Shown: positions 37,201 through 45,177 of the stretch, piece after piece
Layout of the letters: the number at the start of each line of letters is the position of its first letter
How positions within the stretch are numbered: the stretch's first letter is position 1
DNA from: Alphaproteobacteria bacterium
GTDB taxonomy: Bacteria; Pseudomonadota; Alphaproteobacteria; UBA2966
DNA length: 64,000 nucleotides
Direction: 5' to 3'
Assembly (NCBI GenBank): GCA_018654745.1
Contig: JABILA010000069.1
Location: forward strand, 1-64,000
Program-made: the position numbers and the translations under genes
Notes under the pieces: generated by a model
Databases searched by the model: none
What the model saw: the letters and a program-made list of their open reading frames with translations, nothing else
What the model was told of the DNA's origin: nothing

Positions 37201-38130
37201 TGCCGCAGTTTTTTGCGCTGCCCCTGTCGCCTCACGCTCGATTTCCAGTTTCATGCTGGCGGCGTCGGCTGTCTTGCGGGCGGCTTCGGTGATCCTGGCC
37301 TGACGGTCAGCACTGGATTTTGCAACTTTTTCAGCTTCGTCCTGGGCCGCCTTCAGATTTGCTTCTGCCTCTTTGCGTTCGACCCCCAGTCTTGCCGCTG
37401 TTTCTTCTGCTTCCTGTCGGGCTGCTTTGGCAGCGGCCAGTTCCTGTAGATTGCGGGCAGCTTCTTCACGGGCCTTGTCTGCCGCCAGCTGGTTCTTCTT
37501 CGCTTTCTTGGCTGCGCTTTCAACTGATGGGGGCAGGGGTTTGGCTGGTGGAGTAACAGCAAGCGGCGTATCACTCGCCGGTGGGGCAACGCCCTTCGCG
37601 ATCAGTGCTGAAAGCTTTTGCAGTGACTTGCGATGGCCCTGGCGCGAAGCTTCATAATACCAGCGCAGGGCTTCGACATCGCTTTTGGCAACACCGACGC
37701 CGGATTCAAACAGCAGGCCAAGATTGTACTGGGCAATGGCATGGTTTTGCGTGGCGGCCTTGAAGAACCATTTGGCTGCTTCTTTCGGGTCCTTGTTTGT
37801 GCCCTGGCCGCGCAGATACATGTTGCCAAGGTTGGCCTGGGCCCGGGCAAAGTTTTGCTCTGCTGACCGCTTGTACCACTTCAGGGCTTCACCGAAATCC
37901 TTGGCGACGCCCTGGCCCTTGCGGTACATGTGCCCGACGTTGCGTTGCGTCACCGGGTCCCCGGCTTCTGCTTCCACCAGCCATTCCTTGAGTGCGGCTT
38001 TGTAATCGCCATTCTCATAGGCTTTCAGGCCGGATTGGAAGTCAGCCAGAACCGGCGTGGTCGCGAAGACCAGGGGAGCAGCCAGCGCGACAATCAGCGC
38101 GGCGGTTGGAAGAATGCGAGAACTGGACAT
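34288..38130 (-). CDS. Giant secreted protein: Sel1 repeats - about 940-residue charged coiled coil - Sel1 repeats
   Basis: A 1280-residue protein with a clear signal peptide (residues 1-29, hydrophobic core about 10-23, cut after VLA). Residues 30-190 hold four Sel1-like repeats with the pattern EALKWYKRSAEQNFARAQAN then LGxMYxxGxG. About 210-1150 is almost only Ala, Glu, Lys, Arg, Leu and Gln with very few Pro or Gly, that is, a long alpha-helical or coiled-coil rod. Residues 1179-1280 return to Sel1-like repeats, and the first C-terminal motif (AGLKAYQSGDYDEALKHW) mirrors the N-terminal one (SGLKAYENGDYKAALKEW). There is no C-terminal anchor. Sel1 repeats usually bind protein partners; the rod is TolA-like in composition. 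The function is not known. Confidence 0.85.
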   Translation of the reverse strand: MSSSRILPTAALIVALAAPLVFATTPVLADFQSGLKAYENGDYKAALKEWLVEAEAGDPVTQRNVGHMYRKGQGVAKDFGEALKWYKRSAEQNFARAQANLGNMYLRGQGTNKDPKEAAKWFFKAATQNHAIAQYNLGLLFESGVGVAKSDVEALRWYYEASRQGHRKSLQKLSALIAKGVAPPASDTPLAVTPPAKPLPPSVESAAKKAKKNQLAADKAREEAARNLQELAAAKAARQEAEETAARLGVERKEAEANLKAAQDEAEKVAKSSADRQARITEAARKTADAASMKLEIEREATGAAQKTAASKIAEAAKLAAEREAAEVAIKALERKRLEHEEALQVAKARRLELEHQAELAAQQRADAEEKLKVEEAKTSEILNQTREVQVAAQDASAEAAKAQLLLDSALAKKRSVPSPVVIEEAAKTAEKETELRRRDSEQRVRDAANRLAAEQKAIEELDRRSRTAVRQAEQIANEAAVERIKMEDRVAIEEEITRRALNIKKREAAIDELKSSTSEELKAARAKADRELQSTRRQIKADLARERALLEKQNKELTARLATADKAVAEAEAKAREAEKTREGLVARTREVSTEQSETSAARTRASELEMAQKSALADAEKALADAQKIRADAASDTATEKTRMAAEALKLRRDREQLEARARKQAEEVKLAEEVRRLSEEALRLTEERRKAEERRLQIEEVLIADRRKMLSSPGKNGTESRAQLVARIAAQQQHLAEERRRTKILGEIEAKVQTEASQKSAQLFDRLRTRAESEEKRLAEEKAEKLTLEKQRLEAEKIEAEQAAKKAEEQRRLAERELVAQRQRLADEQKKARELAAAKVIAEQKAVVDTQARKKAEEAAKLAEEKRHAEELARQKAEAESRLKAALAEKEKLERQKAEAEAQKLTDEKRQAKEKAQREAEAVRLAEEKRLAEEKRLAEEKRMAAEKRQAEEKAKAEAETKRLAVEKAKKIAEAKAKAEAKRVAAEKARARAEAAATKQRLADEKRAVEKLRRKEQQARDKAEAERKAEAERKADEKRVADKAIEAERLATENAKAEEARVAAELIKEEKLKAEEAAQTEEERRAKRKRLAAEALRKEQLEAVRAKAVTRRKAEQAQRLAEEEARRRIEEIRQAKEEADQKAKQQASDNSEEASAVQEKPAVQLASATPPPSVRLDAGLKAYQSGDYDEALKHWQPAAEEGNANAQFYVGGLYRDGAGVTSSLPQAHFWWLLASENGHQTAKRFLGELRAEMLPHELVAADQLVKDWNQRIKDNSTE
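35263..35352 (-). repeat. Tandem 18-base repeats coding RLAEEK-type hexapeptides
   Basis: Five 18-base units in frame encode RLAEEK three times, then RMAAEK and RQAEEK (residues 927-956 of the coiled-coil protein). Codon choice varies between units. Copy number could vary by slippage. Confidence 0.75.
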
Positions 38131-38204
38131 GTGGCGGGGCAGAACCTTTTCCGGATCAGTCAGGGTATCAGATTATGACAAACAGGCGTATCAGCGAACT
38201 ATTT

Positions 38205-38675
38205 TTACTTAATAATTTTCCACGTGCCATCTGGCTGACGACAGGCTTCGCCATAGGCTTCCTCGGTGCGTCCGCCAACTGTAATGGTTTGCTGGTATTC
38301 CCGACAATAGACGCCCTGGGCAGTCTGTCGAGCAGGTTGTGGCGTAATCGTTCCGGAATTGCCGGAATCAGGATTGCTCCACGTGCTGGTCTTGCCGCTG
38401 GGGTTATTCTCCAGCGTGCCCTGCTGGGTTCTCTGCAATTGGATCAGATCCAGCTTGTCCAGGGATTTACCTACACTGGAGCCTGCCAGCGAGCCTAATA
38501 GCGTGCCAACTGCAACCGCCGTTGTCCGGCCCTTGCCACTGCCGACCTGACTGCCAACAATTGCACCTGCAGCTGCACCCAGGATCGTACCAAGTTTTTC
38601 CTTTTCGCCAGCACCCTCACAACCCGCCAGGGTCAGGGCGGCAATACAGACAATAATTATTCCAGATTTTTTCAT
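38205..38675 (-). CDS. Glycine-zipper lipoprotein of the 17-kDa surface antigen type
   Basis: About 156 residues from the ATG at 38675, which has GGGA nine bases upstream; the frame is open to 38798. A lipoprotein signal peptide ends in the lipobox LAGC (Cys19). The mature part has a glycine zipper (ILGAAAGAIVGSQVG and VGTLLGSLAGSSVG), typical of the RT0821/17-kDa antigen family. A C-terminal domain contains two cysteines in YCREYQQTITVGG and GEACRQPDGTW. It is probably outer-membrane anchored, facing the periplasm or surface. It lies 74 bases upstream of the giant coiled-coil gene on the same strand. Confidence 0.88.
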   Translation of the reverse strand: MKKSGIIIVCIAALTLAGCEGAGEKEKLGTILGAAAGAIVGSQVGSGKGRTTAVAVGTLLGSLAGSSVGKSLDKLDLIQLQRTQQGTLENNPSGKTSTWSNPDSGNSGTITPQPARQTAQGVYCREYQQTITVGGRTEEAYGEACRQPDGTWKIIK

Positions 38676-38773
38676 TCGATTCATTCCCGTGTTTTCATGA
38701 TCTGCCCGATCACCGCTGCTAATTTTATTCAGTTGCGCTTCGAATTTCATTAACAGCGAATCGAGACCAAAAT

Positions 38774-38790
38774 ATGGCACTGATCGTGCC
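38774..38790. promoter_or_regulatory. Palindromic sigma-54-like -24/-12 element upstream of the lipoprotein gene
   Basis: TGGCAC-TGATC-GTGCCA. Read from either strand it gives TGGCAC-N5-GTGC, which keeps the GG and GC of the sigma-54 consensus TGGCAC-N5-TTGC at the right spacing. On the minus strand the predicted start would be some 85-90 bases before the lipoprotein ATG. The perfect symmetry also fits a repressor operator, and the two readings cannot be told apart here. Confidence 0.35.
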
Positions 38791-38974
38791 AAAAACATAT
38801 ATGCAGGGTTCAGAGCGAATTATAGCAAGCATCGCTCAACTTTGCAGCTTTCGTTTCCACTTTTGAGTGAAGTGGCTGTGTCGACAAGCCTGTATGTGAT
38901 TGGCTAGTATAGAACCCTCGCCGCAGACCAAAAACAGCCGTAAATGCGCCGAAAAAGGCAGGAAATGAGAACAA

Positions 38975-39559
38975 ATGTCCGCTAAAAAGGACCCGTTTGA
39001 GACGTTTTCCCAGTGGCTTGAAGAGGCCACAAGGAAAGAACCCGATAACCCGACGGCGGTTGCTCTGGCCACTGCTGACGCAAGTGGTGCGCCGTCAGTA
39101 CGCATGGTTTTACTGAAAGGTTTTGATGAACGGGGGTTTGTCTTTTACACCAATACGGAAAGCCGAAAAGGCCGCGAGGTAGCTGAAAACCCGCGCGCAG
39201 CCTTGTGTTTTCACTGGAAAACACTTGCCCGTCAGGTTCGTGTCGAAGGTGCTGTCAGCCCCGTTTCGGACGAAGAAGCCGATGCCTATTACGCCAGTCG
39301 CGCCCGTGACAGCCGGATCGGCGCCTGGGCATCGAAGCAGTCCACAGCCATGACCGGTCGCTTTGATCTGGAAAAAGCCGTCGCCAAATACGCAGCCAGA
39401 TACGCCATCGGCGAAGTCCCCCGCCCACCCTTCTGGTCGGGCTATCGGATCGCTGCAGAACGGCTGGAATTCTGGACGGACAAGCCTTTCCGCTTACACG
39501 AACGACTGATTTATGAGCGCGAAGGCGATGGCTGGCGCAATGAAATCCTGTTTCCGTGA
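38975..39559 (+). CDS. pdxH: Pyridoxamine 5'-phosphate oxidase
   Basis: The 194-residue FMN enzyme has [22 protein letters not shown] near residue 28, the FMN-binding [20 protein letters not shown], and the C-terminal region [20 protein letters not shown]. It oxidises PNP or PMP to the cofactor PLP. It is divergent from the lipoprotein gene and followed by the cation efflux gene 16 bases later. Confidence 0.95.
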   Translation: MSAKKDPFETFSQWLEEATRKEPDNPTAVALATADASGAPSVRMVLLKGFDERGFVFYTNTESRKGREVAENPRAALCFHWKTLARQVRVEGAVSPVSDEEADAYYASRARDSRIGAWASKQSTAMTGRFDLEKAVAKYAARYAIGEVPRPPFWSGYRIAAERLEFWTDKPFRLHERLIYEREGDGWRNEILFP

Positions 39560-39575
39560 TGCGGATTATACCTGA

Positions 39576-40538
39576 ATGAACACCGCGCCTGAAAACGAAA
39601 ACCCGGCAGAGAAATCAAGCCAGGCCGGCTTCAGCGGCGGGATCGACCCGGGCAAAGCGCGGCTCATGCGACTGGCGACCTATGCGTCGGTCGCGGTTGC
39701 GATGACGCTGATTATTATCAAGGCCTGGGCGTGGGTGATGTCGGATTCCATCGCGCTGTTGAGCTCTCTTGTTGATTCCATCCTTGATGCACTTGCTTCG
39801 GTAGTTAACCTGATTGCCGTACGCCATGCGTTGGAGCCAGCGGATGACGAGCACCGGTTTGGACATGGCAAGGTGGAGTCCCTGGCCAGCCTTGCACAGG
39901 CTGCTTTCATCGGTGGTTCAGCCGTTTTTCTTGTGTTTCAGGCGGCGGAGCGATTTATTCATCCACAACCAGTTGGTCACGGCGAGCTTGGCATCCTGGT
40001 GATGTTTGCCTCGATGGCCCTGACATTGGTATTGGTGCTGTTCCAGCATCACGTCGTGAAAAAAACCGGTTCGGTCGCAGTGTCGACTGATTCGCTTCAT
40101 TACCGTAGTGATCTGTTGGTCAATGCCGGCGTTATCCTGGCCCTGGTGGCCGTCACCGTTTTTGACTGGCGGGTCGTTGATCCTTTGGTTGCCGTCCTGG
40201 TCGCCCTGTATATTTTACACGGAGCCTGGAAAATTTTCCGCCAGTCCTATGACATGCTGATGGATCGGGAGTTTCCGATTGAAGACCGCAACAGGATTAG
40301 CGAAATTGTGCTTGCACACGGCGATGTTCACGGATTGCACGATCTCAGAACACGGTCTTCCGGCATCAATTCCTTTATCCAGTTGCATGTCGAACTGGAA
40401 GGTGGGATGCCCCTGCTTAAAGCACACGAAATAGCTGACGAACTGGAAAACTGGATCGGGGAGGCCTTCCCCGGTGCAGATGTTATTATCCATCAGGACC
40501 CGCTTGGTATTGCCGAGGACCATCCCCATACTATTTAA
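39576..40538 (+). CDS. Cation diffusion facilitator (FieF/YiiP-like)
   Basis: The 320-residue protein has six membrane spans and a cytoplasmic C-terminal domain. Metal-site motifs are SSLVDSILD in helix 2 and STDSLHYRSD in helix 5 (HxxxD-type), with the conserved loop DDEHRFGHGKVESLA between helices 2 and 3. It should export divalent cations such as zinc or ferrous iron in exchange for protons. It is co-directional with pdxH at short distance. Confidence 0.92.
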   Translation: MNTAPENENPAEKSSQAGFSGGIDPGKARLMRLATYASVAVAMTLIIIKAWAWVMSDSIALLSSLVDSILDALASVVNLIAVRHALEPADDEHRFGHGKVESLASLAQAAFIGGSAVFLVFQAAERFIHPQPVGHGELGILVMFASMALTLVLVLFQHHVVKKTGSVAVSTDSLHYRSDLLVNAGVILALVAVTVFDWRVVDPLVAVLVALYILHGAWKIFRQSYDMLMDREFPIEDRNRISEIVLAHGDVHGLHDLRTRSSGINSFIQLHVELEGGMPLLKAHEIADELENWIGEAFPGADVIIHQDPLGIAEDHPHTI

Positions 40539-40620
40539 ACATATAATGACTGTGAAATTTGGCCGGGTTGAATGATCTGGTTGTGGCCTTTCTGACACTG
40601 CGAGCAACGGGAACGTAATT

Positions 40621-41514
40621 ATGCCAATCGGGGATCAAGCTGTTTTGTCAGCGGGTCAGGTAAACGTTGAAGGTTTCTTCGATACAGCGACATCAACTGT
40701 TTCATATATTGTTTCGGATCCGGAAACCGGATCCTGTGCAATCATTGACCCGGTTCTGGATTACAGCGCCAGGAGCGGACGCACCGACACAGCCAGTGCC
40801 GACCGATTGATCGAGCATGTACGAAACAAGGACCTGAATGTACGCTGGATATTGGAAACCCATGTCCATGCAGACCATTTAACCTCAGCGCCTTATTTGC
40901 AAAGCGAACTTGGTGGACAAACGGCGATCGGCGGTAATGTTGTGGCTGTACAGGAAGTTTTCGCTGAGGCATTTCATGCCGGTGAGAGCTTTAGCAAGGA
41001 CGGGTCCCAGTGGGATATTCTGGTTACAGAGGGACAGGAACTTGAGCTTGGAAATGCGACCATCAAGGTGATGGAAACTCCGGGTCACACACCTGCCTGT
41101 GTTTCCTATCAGATAGCGGATGCTGTCTTTGTTGGCGATACAATTTTTATGCCTGACTACGGAACTGCACGGTGCGATTTTCCAGGCGGGGACGCGGATA
41201 TTCTTTTTACGTCGGTTCAGCGGATATTGACGTTACCCGACGAAACACGGGTATTTACTTGCCATGACTATGGCGGTGAAGGGCGGGATTTTTCGTGGGA
41301 AAGCAGTGTCGCCAGTCAACGCCAGGATAACGTTCACCTCGGGGGCGATAAATCCAGATTCGATTTTGTCACCTTACGTCAGTCTCGTGATGCAGGCCTT
41401 CAGTTGCCGGAGTTAATTCTGCCTTCGGTACAAGTGAACATGAGGGCGGGTGTGTTTCCGCCAGCGGAAGAAAACGGCGTTTCCTATATCAAAATTCCGT
41501 TGAATAAATTCTGA
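40621..41514 (+). CDS. Metallo-beta-lactamase fold, persulfide dioxygenase/ETHE1-Blh-like
   Basis: The 297-residue protein carries the metal motif THVHADHLTSA (HxHxDH), a further histidine in TPGHTPACVSY, the bridging aspartate in VFVGDTIFMPDYGTARCDFPGGDA, and TCHDYGGEGRD. The GTARCDFPGG segment and the C-terminal LPSVQVNMRAG are typical of ETHE1/Blh sulfur dioxygenases that oxidise glutathione persulfide to sulfite. The rhodanese and BigR genes that often accompany Blh are not adjacent. It is followed 30 bases later by the kinase fusion. Confidence 0.86.
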   Translation: MPIGDQAVLSAGQVNVEGFFDTATSTVSYIVSDPETGSCAIIDPVLDYSARSGRTDTASADRLIEHVRNKDLNVRWILETHVHADHLTSAPYLQSELGGQTAIGGNVVAVQEVFAEAFHAGESFSKDGSQWDILVTEGQELELGNATIKVMETPGHTPACVSYQIADAVFVGDTIFMPDYGTARCDFPGGDADILFTSVQRILTLPDETRVFTCHDYGGEGRDFSWESSVASQRQDNVHLGGDKSRFDFVTLRQSRDAGLQLPELILPSVQVNMRAGVFPPAEENGVSYIKIPLNKF

Positions 41515-41543
41515 CTTGCGAAGGCAAGGGAAAGACCTCTGTA

Positions 41544-43097
41544 ATGATTGTCGAGAACCAGGACGAGGTTATTTCCTTTCTGGACCAACCTGAAAATTAT
41601 CGAAATTACCTTCCCGACCTTTCTGAAATCACGGTCACCCGAATTGATACTCATGGCGCTGTTGTTTTTCTGGTCGGTCCGTTTGCGTTCAAGATGAAGC
41701 GTGCCGTGTATTTCGAATACATGGATTTTTCGACCCTGGCGCGCAGGGAAAAGTGCTGCCTGGCTGAACTCACTCACAACCGACGAACTTCGGCAGAAAT
41801 TTACAAGAAGGTCATTGCTGTCGTTCGTTCACCATCGGACCAGCTGGTGCTGGGTGGCGAAGGAGAGGTCGTAGAATGGCTGGTTGAAATGAACCGCTTC
41901 GACGAAAACAAGGTGTTTGACCGTCTTGCACTCAGAGGTGAACTTGGAACCGACCTCGTTTCCGAAACCTCCGACATGATCTGTACGTTTTTTGATCAGA
42001 TCGAAAAAAAGTTCGAGGCAGGTATCGCCGATACCATCCCTGAAATCGTCGAGGAAACGGCCCGTCAACTGGTTGAAGGCGTCCCGGAAGTTTTTAACCA
42101 GACAGAAGTTGATGCCTTGATCCGCGCTCAAAGAGAAGCCTGTGCTGGATTGGGCAGCATATTCGATCAAAGGCGGGAAGAGGGGTTTGTGCGTCTTTGC
42201 CACGGCGACCTGCACCTCAGGAACATTTGCCTGTTTGATGACAAGCCGATGTTGTTTGACGCCATCGAGTTTAATGATCGTCTGGCAATATCAGATATAT
42301 TGTATGATTTGGCCTTTCTCCTGATGGACCTGTTGCATCGGGAATTGAACGCGCACGCCAACCTGGTATTGAACAGATATCTTGAGCGAACCGGCGACGA
42401 TGATGGCCTGGCTCTGTTGAAGTTGTATCTTTCTGTTCGGGCTGGCATTCGGGCGTTTACGGCAATACCGGCTGCCGCCAATCAGTCCGATACGCAAGTC
42501 GCTGAGCGTGTTCGCAAAGGCGCCAAGGAATATCTGGCACTATCAACGTCGTTCCTGCAACAAACCAAACCCGTTCTCGTTGGTGTTGGCGGCTTTTCCG
42601 GCAGCGGAAAATCAACATTGGCGTTGCAACTTGCATCCCGGCTTCCAGGTCCGATCGGAGCAGTTGTACTGCGCAGTGATGTTATTCGAAAGGCAATGTT
42701 TGACTTGATGCCAACCGAAATACTGGGCCCTGAAGGTTATTCGAGTGAGGTAACGAAAAAGGTTTACGACAAACTTCTGTCGCGGGCGTTGGGAATTTTG
42801 CAGTCAGGCACAAGTGTCATTGTCGATGCCGTGCAGGCACGTGACGATGAGCGCAATTCACTTGAAGAAATCGCCGGGAACCTGCAACTGCCATTTCATG
42901 GTTTCTGGCTGGAGGCACCCGTTGAAACAATGTCGCTACGCATTGAAAAACGTATTAACGATGCTTCTGATGCAGACGTAGATGTTCTCAGGCAACAGCT
43001 GAAGTTCGACACAGGAAAAATGACCTGGTCTGTTCTGGACGCTGATCTCGCCCGTGAAGAAACCCTGAAAACAGCTTGCAGCATCATCTCTGGGTGA
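41544..43097 (+). CDS. Phosphotransferase-like (APH) and P-loop kinase fusion protein
   Basis: The 517-residue two-domain protein. Residues 1-335 have the aminoglycoside-phosphotransferase fold with the catalytic loop CHGDLHLRN (His220 onward) and the metal motif LFDAIEFND. Residues 345-517 are a P-loop kinase of the zeta-toxin/gluconate kinase type with GFSGSGKST at 350-358 and VLRSDVIRK. Such fusions are annotated as bifunctional aminoglycoside phosphotransferase/ATP-binding proteins, but no substrate is established and resistance should not be assumed. The neighbours (persulfide dioxygenase, universal stress protein) suggest a stress or redox role. Confidence 0.85.
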   Translation: MIVENQDEVISFLDQPENYRNYLPDLSEITVTRIDTHGAVVFLVGPFAFKMKRAVYFEYMDFSTLARREKCCLAELTHNRRTSAEIYKKVIAVVRSPSDQLVLGGEGEVVEWLVEMNRFDENKVFDRLALRGELGTDLVSETSDMICTFFDQIEKKFEAGIADTIPEIVEETARQLVEGVPEVFNQTEVDALIRAQREACAGLGSIFDQRREEGFVRLCHGDLHLRNICLFDDKPMLFDAIEFNDRLAISDILYDLAFLLMDLLHRELNAHANLVLNRYLERTGDDDGLALLKLYLSVRAGIRAFTAIPAAANQSDTQVAERVRKGAKEYLALSTSFLQQTKPVLVGVGGFSGSGKSTLALQLASRLPGPIGAVVLRSDVIRKAMFDLMPTEILGPEGYSSEVTKKVYDKLLSRALGILQSGTSVIVDAVQARDDERNSLEEIAGNLQLPFHGFWLEAPVETMSLRIEKRINDASDADVDVLRQQLKFDTGKMTWSVLDADLAREETLKTACSIISG

Positions 43098-43138
43098 AAA
43101 CTTGTCTGAAAACGCTGTGTGGCATCTCGTCGCGGTGA

Positions 43139-43153
43139 CATCAGTGTCTGATG
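43139..43153. promoter_or_regulatory. Palindrome upstream of the universal stress gene
   Basis: CATCAG-TGT-CTGATG, a perfect 6+6 inverted repeat about 77 bases before the ATG of the universal stress protein and within the only non-coding gap of this gene run. It is a candidate operator. It does not match the FNR/FixK consensus. Confidence 0.3.
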
Positions 43154-43229
43154 ATACCAATTACATTATCAGCTGTTCGTGCTAAATATATAGATAGAGA
43201 CTGTTGGAACAATAAAGCGGGAGGCTGCA

Positions 43230-44099
43230 ATGGCCACAAAAACAATCCTTGTTCCCATGAGTGGTTTAGCTTCGACGCCGGCGCCGCTGGATGCTGCGCT
43301 TACAGTCGGCAAAAGATTGAGCGCCCATGTAGAGGCTTTGCACGTATCTATCGATCCCAGGGATTCCGTTGCCTATGTCGGTGAGGGTATGACCAGTGCG
43401 ATGATTGAAGACGTGATGGCCAGTGCAGAGCAGGAAGCAAACGAAAGGCTGGCGCGTGCCCGGCAGCGGTTTGAGGCTGCCTGCGAGGCTAACGCTGTGG
43501 CGCGAAGTGATGGGAGTGGGCAAAGTGACGATGCGTCTGCGTCGTTCACCGAAGTTGTCGGTCGCGAAGAAGATTATGTTGCATCGAAAGGTCGACTGGC
43601 CGATTTGATTGTTGCTGGCAGATCTGAAAGTGATGAAGATGTATCCTTGTCCGCCACATTGGAAACAGCCTTGATGGATACCGGACGTCCGGTGCTGGTC
43701 GTACCGCCAGGCGAGTCCGCTGATCATCTGGGAACGGCAATTGCAATCGCCTGGAACGGAAGTGTTGAAGCCGCCAGGGCCGTAAGTGCCGCGATGCATT
43801 TCCTGTGCGAGGCCGAAAAAGTTATTGTCCTGGAAGTTGAAGAAGCAGGTAAGCACGGCCCCTCCGCCGCTGATGTTGTCAGCTATCTGGCGCAGCATAA
43901 GGTTTCTGCTTCAAGTCGGGATATTCGCGCCAGTGCCGGGTCTGTAGCTGAAAACCTTCTGACCGCTGTGCGAGAAGAAAATGCAGACCTGTTGGTTATG
44001 GGTGCCTACACCAGAAGTCGCCTCAGGCGTCTGATTTTTGGCGGTGTAACAGGCGACATCCTTGATAATGCTCCTGTCCCGGTATTACTGGCGCATTGA
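43230..44099 (+). CDS. Tandem-domain universal stress protein
   Basis: The 289-residue protein has two UspA-like halves. The first begins KTILVPMSGLASTPAPLDAAL, and the second starts about residue 165 (GTAIAIAWNGSVEAARAVSAA). The second keeps the ATP-binding glycine motif GAYTRSRLRRLIFGGVTGDIL, while the first lacks it. Such proteins are cytosolic and induced by starvation, oxygen limitation or nitric oxide. A strong GGGAGG site precedes the ATG. It is probably transcribed from its own promoter in the 132-base gap upstream. Confidence 0.9.
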   Translation: MATKTILVPMSGLASTPAPLDAALTVGKRLSAHVEALHVSIDPRDSVAYVGEGMTSAMIEDVMASAEQEANERLARARQRFEAACEANAVARSDGSGQSDDASASFTEVVGREEDYVASKGRLADLIVAGRSESDEDVSLSATLETALMDTGRPVLVVPPGESADHLGTAIAIAWNGSVEAARAVSAAMHFLCEAEKVIVLEVEEAGKHGPSAADVVSYLAQHKVSASSRDIRASAGSVAENLLTAVREENADLLVMGAYTRSRLRRLIFGGVTGDILDNAPVPVLLAH

Positions 44100-44267
44100 C
44101 CATCTGATTTTGATGGTGCTGTATAGCAGTTTGGTCCACCATGGACTCCGCAGATAGCGGTAATACTGCCTTGCGTCTGAGCAGGGTGGGCACCAAATAC
44201 AAAAGCATTAGCATCTTCGTCTCATCGAAGGTCGCCCGGGTTCGATTTCAGGAAAGCAAGACAACGT

Positions 44268-45005
44268 ATGAATAATGACCGACGCACGATCATTCTAACC
44301 GGCGCGAGCCGGGGCATAGGTCACGCCACCGTAAAACGTTTCAGTGCGGCTGGCTGGCGAGTAATTACTGTTTCCCGACAGGCGTTTTCGGAAAACTGCC
44401 CTTGGGAAGCTGGTCCGGAAGATCATGTTGTTATGGACCTTTCCAGCATGGAAAGTCTTGCAAATGGCGTCGAAACCCTGAAAGAACGCCTGCAAGGGGG
44501 CCCGTTACACGCCCTGGTGAACAACGCAGCCATTTCACCCAAGGGGCCCAACGGCGAAAGACTGAATTGTCTGAATTCCGAAATGATTTTGTGGCGGGAT
44601 GTATTCCACGTCAATTTTTACGCGCCCATCGTACTTGCGCGAGGATTGTTTGAAGAACTCAAGGCCGGACAAGGCAGTATTCTGAATGTGACGTCGATTG
44701 CAGGCAGTCGGGTACACCCGTTTGCAGGTGCAGCTTATGCGACATCCAAGGCGGCACTTGCTTCCCTGACCCGGGAAATGGCTGCGGATTTTGGGCCGTC
44801 CGGAGTTCGGGTCAATGCAATATCGCCTGGCGAAATAGAAACCTCGATGATCGGTCCGGAATATCAGGCTATGGCCAAAGATATTCCCCTGCGTCGTTTG
44901 GGGCAGCCAGAAGAAGTAGCATCGATGATTTACATTCTCTGTTCCGAGCAATCATCCTACGTTAACGGTTCGGAAATCCACATCAATGGTGGGCAACACG
45001 TTTAG
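44268..45005 (+). CDS. Short-chain dehydrogenase/reductase (SDR)
   Basis: The 245-residue classical SDR has TGASRGIGHATVKRF (cofactor loop), NNAAIS, the catalytic serine in NVTSIAGS, and YATSKAAL with Tyr and Lys (YxxxK). The C-terminus NGSEIHINGGQHV is typical of FabG-like enzymes. An NAD(P)-dependent oxidoreductase is certain by fold; the substrate is unknown. It is followed by the twin hairpins at 45108-45202. Confidence 0.88.
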   Translation: MNNDRRTIILTGASRGIGHATVKRFSAAGWRVITVSRQAFSENCPWEAGPEDHVVMDLSSMESLANGVETLKERLQGGPLHALVNNAAISPKGPNGERLNCLNSEMILWRDVFHVNFYAPIVLARGLFEELKAGQGSILNVTSIAGSRVHPFAGAAYATSKAALASLTREMAADFGPSGVRVNAISPGEIETSMIGPEYQAMAKDIPLRRLGQPEEVASMIYILCSEQSSYVNGSEIHINGGQHV

Positions 45006-45107
45006 ACGTGCTCCTGATTTATGGAGGCACTTATCCCAGTGTACATGTTGCCCTGCCTGATTTTCCAGGATGTTCCAATCTCAATACTGAATGCGCGACG
45101 CTCTGGA

Positions 45108-45132
45108 GCGTTTCCGAATTTCGCGGAAACGC
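45108..45132 (+). other. Hairpin 1 of a twin pair after the SDR gene
   Basis: GCGTTTCCG (45108-45116), a seven-base loop and CGGAAACGC (45124-45132). It has the same stem length, loop length and near-identical stem sequence as the hairpin at 45178-45202, but no T-run after it. Confidence 0.6.
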
Positions 45133-45177
45133 AGCGTTGCCTCAACCCCATGGTATGAGCCAACAATCGAAGCATGA

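Noticed and set aside
41544..43097. Aminoglycoside resistance gene
   Set aside because: Only the phosphotransferase fold is shared. The fusion to a P-loop kinase and the chromosomal stress-gene context do not support a resistance role.
44229..44250. GGGTTCGATTTC, resembling a tRNA T-loop
   Set aside because: No acceptor stem, anticodon arm or CCA end can be folded around it.
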